A stretch of 16,132 nucleotides of DNA, taken from assembly GCA_031289975.1 (NCBI GenBank), contig JAITOM010000077.1:1-16132 (forward strand), read 5' to 3'. The notes under the pieces were generated by a model. The model searched no databases. It was given only the letters and a program-made list of their open reading frames with translations, and was not told the DNA's origin. How positions within the stretch are numbered: position 1 is the first letter of the stretch; each line of letters begins with the position of its first letter. The position numbers and the translations under genes were made by a program. This stretch comes from Methanobrevibacter sp. (lineage in GTDB: Archaea > Methanobacteriota > Methanobacteria > Methanobacteriales > Methanobacteriaceae). Shown here one piece after another: positions 12,230-16,132 of the stretch.

Positions 12230-13362
12230 AATTCCTCCTCTAAGACTTCTGTCTCAACTTCTCTAAGTTCTGATAATGATGTATCACTTGCTGTTAATGT
12301 AGAAAGCGCTTCTTCTGTAAGAGGCAAAGCGTTCCTATTTGTAAAATGTATATCCCCAATATCTCCAATTTCAGGAAGTCCCATTTCTTTCATAAATTGA
12401 TTTGGTGATAGAATACCATTATACATAATTTTATCAGCATATTTCATTGTATCGGTTACTGTTGATTTTTGTATTTCAAATTTAACTTGAATAATCTTAT
12501 TACCCTTCATAACTTCTTGCTTACCATAAATTAAGGCATTTATATGAGATAGAAAACTATCAACAATAGGAATTATACAAGATTGATAAAATGCTTTCCA
12601 TTGCTCATCAGTAAAATCATTATTTAAAATTGCGTCACTCATTCCTGTAACATTTGCTACTGCGTCTCTTTGAACCTTTGAATATTGGGCATAGATGTTT
12701 TGCATCGGCGTATTGAGTTCTTTTAAGGTTTCATTCATTCCTGTAACAATTACACCATCACTTGCTAGGTTTTCATTTAGAAATGTTAATCTATCATTAA
12801 TTGCAGTAACTTCAGCTTCATTTTGAAAGTTTAATAATCTTCCTAATTGTAAACCAATCTTACCTTGTCCGAGAAGTTTATTTATATCGACTTCTAGGTT
12901 TGTATCAACTGGAAGAGATTGAAATGGAGACTTATATTTAAAGAGACGACCTTCGTTTATTTCTGATTGGACAAAGTGGATTGTTTGGTTTTCTTTCTCA
13001 AACTTTATCTTTACTTGTCCACAAGTTAATAATCTTTTACAATACTCATATTTAAAATCTGTTGCTGTTAATCTCTCATTACTCATATAGTTTAAGGCAT
13101 ATGAAATATCATCAACCTCATTTACTAATTCATTATTCTTTAAATTAGCAAATTTCTCTTTTGAAAACTCTCTAGCTATCCTTTGTATTGTTATGGCTTT
13201 ATAATCTATTATATTTGTATCAAATCTTTTATCTTTTCCAAAATCATAAACAACATTATTTATACCGACTCTTTTACCCGATGAATCTACAAGAGGATAA
13301 GTTTTACCCTCTCTAAACACTGGAAAGATTCTACGAACAACTCTATCTACTAAATTTGGCAC
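12226..13362 (-). CDS. Portal protein (HK97 family)
   Basis: A 378-aa portal, forming the 12-fold ring through which DNA enters the head. The N-terminal half has the family pattern, including ITIQRIAREFSKEKF around residues 57-71 and the stretch FKYEYCKRLLTCGQVKIKFEKEN. The C-terminal part carries the conserved FTDEQWKAFYQSCIIPIVDSFLSHINALIYGK and the clip/crown region KYADKIMYNGILSPNQFMKEMGLPEIGDIGDIHFTNRNALPL. The start is GTG at 13362, chosen for an AGGAGG site 7 nt upstream that lies inside a vestigial 13-codon reading frame. It is somewhat short for the family. The usual upstream partner, terminase, is missing here; the endolysin gene precedes it instead. Confidence 0.92.
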   Translation of the reverse strand: MPNLVDRVVRRIFPVFREGKTYPLVDSSGKRVGINNVVYDFGKDKRFDTNIIDYKAITIQRIAREFSKEKFANLKNNELVNEVDDISYALNYMSNERLTATDFKYEYCKRLLTCGQVKIKFEKENQTIHFVQSEINEGRLFKYKSPFQSLPVDTNLEVDINKLLGQGKIGLQLGRLLNFQNEAEVTAINDRLTFLNENLASDGVIVTGMNETLKELNTPMQNIYAQYSKVQRDAVANVTGMSDAILNNDFTDEQWKAFYQSCIIPIVDSFLSHINALIYGKQEVMKGNKIIQVKFEIQKSTVTDTMKYADKIMYNGILSPNQFMKEMGLPEIGDIGDIHFTNRNALPLTEEALSTLTASDTSLSELREVETEVLEEEL

Positions 13363-13366
13363 TATT

Positions 13367-13408
13367 CTACCTCCTTATATTTCCATTTTTATGTTTTATA
13401 ATCTTCAT
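13367..13408 (-). pseudogene. Vestige of a homing endonuclease gene
   Basis: Between the endolysin and portal genes lies a 13-codon reading frame, M-K-I-I-K-H-K-N-G-N-I-R-R and TAG. Its first nine residues are identical to the start of the HNH-AP2 gene at 6318-6755 (MKIIKHKNG), and its last codons AGG AGG are the Shine-Dalgarno site of portal, as in the YYRR endings of the intact genes. It overlaps the endolysin stop by 4 nt (ATGA). This is what remains after an internal deletion of an HNH-AP2 gene that kept both joints. The similarity is direct; the deletion history is inferred. Confidence 0.75.
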
Positions 13409-13905
13409 CCCCTTAAATCATCTCCTGACCAACATGATAACCAAGCATAACCAGCTCCATGTCTAAATTTCCTCCAATAATAACCATTACCATATCTACC
13501 TTCTCCTGTATCTATAAGTTTACTCATATCAACAATGTACCATGAACCTACATGAATTTGCTCATTAACAAAATAACCATTTTCATCAACAACAGTGCAT
13601 ATATCCCAAGGTAAAGAATTCTCTGTCCAATTTGGATTAAAGACTGGAGCTAATTCGTTTGTTCTAATACGGAGAATATTATCAACAGTACCTAATTCAT
13701 TAACAAGGTATTTCTTCTGACTTGATTTAGGTCTTGTGTCTGGCGTTGGTGAAGAGCCTCCAAATCGCCAAACCTCAATATAAGATGGTTTATTTTTCCC
13801 ATAATATGAATCCCAATTATATTGTTGGATTGCTGTATTGGTTTGTCCTTGAGTTGAGTAGTCACATGAGATTTCATTAATACTATCTACCATTACTGAT
13901 ACATG
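13405..13905 (-). CDS. Endolysin, exon 2 (catalytic His and wall-binding part)
   Basis: Second exon of the intron-split endolysin, residues 100-265 of the spliced protein. It opens with HVSVMVDSINEISCDYSTQ, the His-containing strand of the hydrolase domain, in the same frame as exon 1 (GGAGG then HVSV). The catalytic domain ends near YIEVWRFGGSS, then a Pro/Ser linker leads to a C-terminal domain of about 110 aa starting KKYLVNELGTVDN. The ending GNGYYWRKFRHGAGYAWLSCWSGDDL is of a type found in lysins of Gram-positive phages and is probably a wall-binding, SH3-like domain. No ribosome binding site precedes the Met at 13908, which belongs to the intron, so it is not a separate gene. Confidence 0.85.
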   Translation of the reverse strand, partial: HVSVMVDSINEISCDYSTQGQTNTAIQQYNWDSYYGKNKPSYIEVWRFGGSSPTPDTRPKSSQKKYLVNELGTVDNILRIRTNELAPVFNPNWTENSLPWDICTVVDENGYFVNEQIHVGSWYIVDMSKLIDTGEGRYGNGYYWRKFRHGAGYAWLSCWSGDDLRG

Positions 13906-13960
13906 CATTTATCTTCGAAATAATTCGTTAAGTTATTTCCGCTTTCGCTGCTAAATATTA

Positions 13961-14530
13961 CTACTTAGATGAGACTATATCTTTAATGTGCTGGTTTATA
14001 TCTAAATAATGATGTAGTTTTCTATGGGTTGAGTTTGACATTACTACTAGATTTTCTATTCGATTATCAAACTTATTTAAGTTTATATGGTGAACAACTT
14101 CATCTCTTTTAAGCTTTCTACCAAAATATTGTTCAACGACGTATCTATGAAATCTAACTCTACGACCAAAGCTTTCTTGTCTAGACATAACAAAACCATA
14201 TGGATCAATACCCTTATACTCTTTCTCCCATTGTTTTATTTTACAAAGTTCTGAACAAAACTTTCTCTTACGTTTTCCAATATCTTTTTTACATGTAAAA
14301 CATGGATAAATTTGTTTTCTAGCCCTACTTGATGAACCTTTTCTAAAAGAAATACACTCATCACAATATTTTCTTACTCCATATTTTCTGCATATAAATA
14401 TTTTATTACAATCAGAACAGGTTCTATTTGTCATTATTTGATTTCTAGCTTTATCATAACATGATTTTGAACAATGTTTCTTATTATATTGTACACTTTT
14501 AAACTTATTACCACAAAATAAACACTTCAT
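13961..14530 (-). CDS. Intron-encoded HNH homing endonuclease with three zinc-binding knuckles
   Basis: A 189-aa nuclease that would cut intronless endolysin alleles and make the intron mobile. The N-terminal half has three four-cysteine modules: C3/C6/C20/C24, C38/C41/C56/C59 and C77/C80/C92/C96, each like a treble-clef zinc knuckle. The HNH domain is residues 126-174: FHRYVVEQYFGRKLKRDEVVHHINLNKFDNRIENLVVMSNSTHRKLHH with H147-H148, N160 and H169. It has its own GGAGG site. The gene lies wholly downstream of the ribozyme core, in the peripheral region near the 3' end, so the catalytic RNA is intact. The target site at the exon junction is inferred. Confidence 0.92.
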   Translation of the reverse strand: MKCLFCGNKFKSVQYNKKHCSKSCYDKARNQIMTNRTCSDCNKIFICRKYGVRKYCDECISFRKGSSSRARKQIYPCFTCKKDIGKRKRKFCSELCKIKQWEKEYKGIDPYGFVMSRQESFGRRVRFHRYVVEQYFGRKLKRDEVVHHINLNKFDNRIENLVVMSNSTHRKLHHYLDINQHIKDIVSSK

Positions 14531-14540
14531 TCCTATACCT

Positions 14541-14717
14541 CCGTATTTAAGGACTTAGCACATTAATAACCATTTCGACCCACTTGAGTCTACGAGATTT
14601 CTCTCTAGTCGTTGAACGTTCATTCATACTATTACTTTTGAATGCTTCGCTGCTGATTGTCCAAGATGGATGTCCCAGCAATTAGATTATTTTTTTATTC
14701 TGGAAGCCATTTTACCT
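14541..14717 (-). ncRNA. Group I ribozyme core (P, Q, R, S elements)
   Basis: Minus strand, in order: guide sequence (14708-14700); P element AATTGCTGGGA (14683-14673); a small hairpin TCC/GGA; Q element AATCAGCAGCGAAGC (14658-14644), whose CAGC can pair with the GCTG of P (P4) and which contains the GC-GAA-GC hairpin (P6); R element GTTCAACGACTAGA (14617-14604); two short stem-loops (GAGA-GAAA-TCTC, and GACTC/GGGTC); S element GTGCTAAGTCC (14561-14551), whose AGTC pairs with GACT of R (P7). Order, spacing and motifs are those of a self-splicing group I intron. Subclass is not assigned. Confidence 0.87.
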
Positions 14718-15014
14718 ACCACCAGCACCACCACTTGAAGCCATTGAAGAACCCCACGATTGAAGAACTATATCACCTTTCTCTGCAGTCCAATCTTGAT
14801 TAACTGAGATTCTTGTAAAACCATCTTTAGCAAGTTGAGAACCTAGGGTAACTGTTGATAAATCACTCGGACAAGAGAAGCCTGCAAATCTTAAGGCTCT
14901 ACTCACACAAGAAGAACAATCTCCATATCCATTTTGACTTCGTCTATTCATATCATAGGTTATCTTACCTTTGTTATCTAGAAACCACTGAACTATTAAA
15001 TTCTTATCTGCCAT
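14718..15014 (-). CDS. Endolysin, exon 1 (catalytic Cys part)
   Basis: First 99 residues of a phage peptidoglycan hydrolase of the Amidase_5 type (PF05382, Cys-His papain-like fold). Visible features are WFLDNKGKITYDMNRRSQNGYGDCSS with catalytic Cys33, LRFAGF, and the GDIVLQSW block. The exon ends in SSGGAGG, directly before the proposed catalytic His100 encoded by exon 2. Together the exons give 265 aa. Start at ATG 15014: AGGAGG is immediately upstream, and the in-frame ATG at 15077 lies upstream of the promoter's transcription start. Without splicing, translation stops after two intron codons (R, stop), giving an inactive N-terminal piece. Strong own promoter. It lies upstream of portal, 10 kb from the holin. 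Confidence 0.88.
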
Positions 15015-15048
15015 TTGAAACCTCCTATTAACTACAACGTACTTCTTA

Positions 15049-15077
15049 ATTATACCATTAAAATAGAGGCAAGTCAA
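15049..15077 (-). promoter_or_regulatory. Late promoter of the endolysin gene
   Basis: Minus strand: -35 TTGACT (15072-15077), 17-nt spacer, TGG then -10 TATAAT (15049-15054), followed by TAAGAAGTACGTT. The -35 lies inside the adhesin terminator hairpin. The leader shares TATAATWAAG, ACGTT and AATAGGAGGTTTCAAATGG with the capsid leader. Confidence 0.85.
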
Positions 15078-15091
15078 TTAAGACCTACCTC
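15058..15091 (-). terminator. Intrinsic terminator after the adhesin gene
   Basis: Minus strand: 10-bp stem GAGGTAGGTC (15091-15082) with GACTTGCCTC (15075-15066), including two G-U pairs, loop TTAATT, then TATTTTAA. It overlaps the endolysin promoter. Confidence 0.72.
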
Positions 15092-15098
15092 AAGTGTT

Positions 15099-16132
15099 CT
15101 ATTTTCTTCTTCTAATTGTTCTAACTGTTTCAAAGAGTGCAAGACCTACAAAGATTATTCCCAAAGCAATAAGAGCATTTGCAATACTTTCATATTCTCC
15201 AAGCGCTGGAAGTTCTTTCACTTCTTTACTTTCCTGCCCTTGTTCAACGTCTTTCTGTACATTTGTTATTTCTTCTTCTTGTTTAAGTTCGGGTTCTTCA
15301 ACTTCTTTTGGTTCTTCAACTTCTGGAACTTCTATCTCAGGTTTTTCAGGAGTAGGAATATCTGGGATAGGTTCTTCTGGAGTAGGAACAATAGGCTCCT
15401 CTGGTTCTGGGATAACTGGTAACTCTGGAGTAATTGGCTCTGGAGTAGTAGGCTCTTCTGGAGGAGTTACTTCACCAGGAGGAGTTGGAACTGGAGTTTC
15501 TGGAGGAGTTTCTGGCTCAACTGGAGGAGTTACTGGGGGTACTACTGGAGGCTCCACTGGAGTAGGAGGAGTTGGAGTCTTTGGTTGATAATCCCACCTG
15601 TGAATTTCACTTGTTATATTTAAACATTTACCCAGAAGCGATCCATCAAAACTGCCATCTACTTTTATTGTTGCATTATTTGCTAAAACAAAACCAGCAA
15701 AATTATTTGAGATTGTAACACTAGACACATTTCCTAAATCCCAAAGAATTGTATTTCTTGTAAAATTAGTTTGTTCTCCAATTTGATGTGAAGTTCCATC
15801 TGGATATTGTAAATTTATGTTTGTTCTAATTTCAATCTTTCCATCTTTATTTGTATCATTTACTTTAACAATTGTGTTTTCATCTAATTTAAGATTAACC
15901 TTATAGTTAGAAGTTTTCAACTCAGCTTCTTCAATTGTTAGTGTTGGAGTTATTTGATTTACCTCTGTTCTAACTCTAGACATTAATGATTTTGCTGTTT
16001 CTTTTACTTGTCCAATTGGAGTTTTTGTCATCTCTTGAATATGAAGATTATTTAAAGTTCCTTCTTTAGAGTTAAGTCTATTCCACTTAATTGTATTTGG
16101 ATTATAAGTGACTTCATAATTTGTATCATTAA
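15099..16132 (-). CDS. Surface adhesin-like protein, choice-of-anchor-A-like region and LPxTG-like anchor (5' end outside window)
   Basis: The frame has no start within reach: it is open without a stop from the ATG at 16031 to the window edge, so the gene is 5'-truncated by the window and the true start lies beyond 16132. About 343 codons are visible. The first ~190 contain a block (NTILWDLGNVSSVTISNNFAGFVLANNATIKVDGSFDGSLLGKCLNI) typical of choice-of-anchor-A (collagen-binding-like) surface proteins. A Pro/Glu/Thr/Val-rich stalk of about 100 residues follows. The C-terminus has LPALGE (15195-15212), a hydrophobic segment (ALIALGIIFVGLALF) and an RRRK tail: the layout of a sortase signal, but with Leu for Thr in LPxTG. 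It would act on the cell surface, and could be a lysogenic-conversion gene or derive from the host. It is followed by a terminator. Confidence 0.78.
   Translation of the reverse strand, partial: NDTNYEVTYNPNTIKWNRLNSKEGTLNNLHIQEMTKTPIGQVKETAKSLMSRVRTEVNQITPTLTIEEAELKTSNYKVNLKLDENTIVKVNDTNKDGKIEIRTNINLQYPDGTSHQIGEQTNFTRNTILWDLGNVSSVTISNNFAGFVLANNATIKVDGSFDGSLLGKCLNITSEIHRWDYQPKTPTPPTPVEPPVVPPVTPPVEPETPPETPVPTPPGEVTPPEEPTTPEPITPELPVIPEPEEPIVPTPEEPIPDIPTPEKPEIEVPEVEEPKEVEEPELKQEEEITNVQKDVEQGQESKEVKELPALGEYESIANALIALGIIFVGLALFETVRTIRRRK
15290..15583 (-). repeat. Low-complexity Pro/Glu stalk-coding stretch
   Basis: Tandem-like reiteration of codons for P, E, T and V (PxPxxP, EEPxxPxP patterns) in the adhesin gene, with short repeated DNA words such as CTGGAG and GGAGTAG. 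Such stretches recombine easily and vary in length between strains. It encodes an extended wall-spanning stalk. Confidence 0.7.

Larger units (their letters stand above)
13906..14717 (-). mobile_element. Group I intron with HNH endonuclease inside the endolysin gene
   Basis: 812-bp intron. Both splice sites can be set from sequence: exon 1 ends ...GGT GGT (14718), exon 2 starts CAT GTA, and the intron ends in G (13906), as group I introns do. P1: exon CTGGTGGT pairs with guide GGCTTCCAG (14708-14700), leaving the U at the splice site wobble-paired to G at 14707. P10: ATG at 14710-14708 pairs with the exon 2 start CAT. Conserved P, Q, R and S blocks are present. Removal restores a full hydrolase domain. 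The exon 1 frame otherwise stops two codons into the intron. The HNH gene sits behind the core, followed by a closing hairpin (GAAATAA/TTATTTC, about 13942-13917). Confidence 0.92.

Noticed and set aside
13408..13908. Separate gene starting at Met 13908 after the intron endonuclease
   Set aside because: There is no ribosome binding site. The Met codon is intron sequence, and the protein begins in the middle of a hydrolase domain.
14712..15077. A truncated, free-standing endolysin pseudogene followed by an unrelated gene
   Set aside because: Splice-site pairings, ribozyme core blocks and a perfect in-frame join of the hydrolase domain show a group I intron instead.
1..16132. Use of genetic code 4 (TGA as Trp) or suppressor-type recoding across the genome
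   Set aside because: Genes end normally at TGA, TAA and TAG, with start sites of the next genes placed accordingly, and Trp codons are TGG.
1..16132. tRNA genes or an insertion sequence
   Set aside because: No cloverleaf with a T-loop motif and no transposase or terminal inverted repeats were found by eye; a covariance-model search was not possible.

Overview
The window is the structural, packaging and lysis part of a tailed double-stranded DNA phage (HK97-fold siphovirus type, phage or prophage). It is strongly AT-rich. Almost every start has a strong AGGAGG-type Shine-Dalgarno site, and promoters are consensus sigma-A type. The lytic enzyme and the sortase-like surface protein fit a low-GC Gram-positive (Bacillota) host, translated with the standard bacterial code: TGA is used as a stop and Trp is TGG. 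All protein genes lie on the minus strand, so the transcript reads from high to low coordinates.

In transcription order: the 3' part of a surface adhesin gene with a choice-of-anchor-A-like region, Pro-rich stalk and LPxTG-like tail (15099-16132); an amidase/endopeptidase endolysin split by an 812-bp group I intron that carries an HNH endonuclease (13405-15014); a vestige of a homing endonuclease gene (13367-13408); portal (12226-13362); prohead protease with an acidic scaffold-like tail (11501-12229); an HNH-AP2 endonuclease (11055-11504); a virion appendage protein (10258-11058); major capsid protein (9195-10199); a 60-aa NUMOD4-like protein; four head-tail connector/completion proteins (7513-8904); major tail protein (6861-7475); another HNH-AP2 endonuclease; two related fibre-like proteins (4093-6321); a membrane protein and a holin (3508-4081); a third HNH-AP2 endonuclease; a small protein, large terminase (733-2496) and a NUMOD4-HNH endonuclease (132-740). 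No tape-measure gene is visible.

The most notable observation is recoding. Both the capsid and the major tail gene are followed, between their stop codon and an intrinsic terminator, by a short open stretch in a shifted frame. The two stretches encode related peptides with a shared S-E-[LV]-D-S core. The tail gene ends on a perfect -1 slippery heptamer (A AAC CCC) directly before TGA; the capsid gene has overlapping proline codons (CCC UCC G) suited to a +1 shift. Different shift directions therefore appear to add the same kind of C-terminal tail to the two most abundant virion proteins. Listeria phage PSA is a known case of frameshifting in both its capsid and tail genes.

Other notable structures: the intron sits exactly before the endolysin's proposed catalytic His codon, with P1 and P10 pairings visible. 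Homing endonuclease genes are joined to neighbours by ATGA overlaps and end in codons that form the next gene's ribosome binding site. A symmetrical divergent promoter pair at 3368-3408 drives an endonuclease on one side and a plus-strand RNA of about 70 nt on the other; that RNA has its own terminator and an anti-Shine-Dalgarno stretch. A tandem array of GNRA-loop hairpins with compensating changes lies in the leader of a fibre gene. The capsid, tail and endolysin genes each have their own late promoter, with a shared extended -10 and downstream box.
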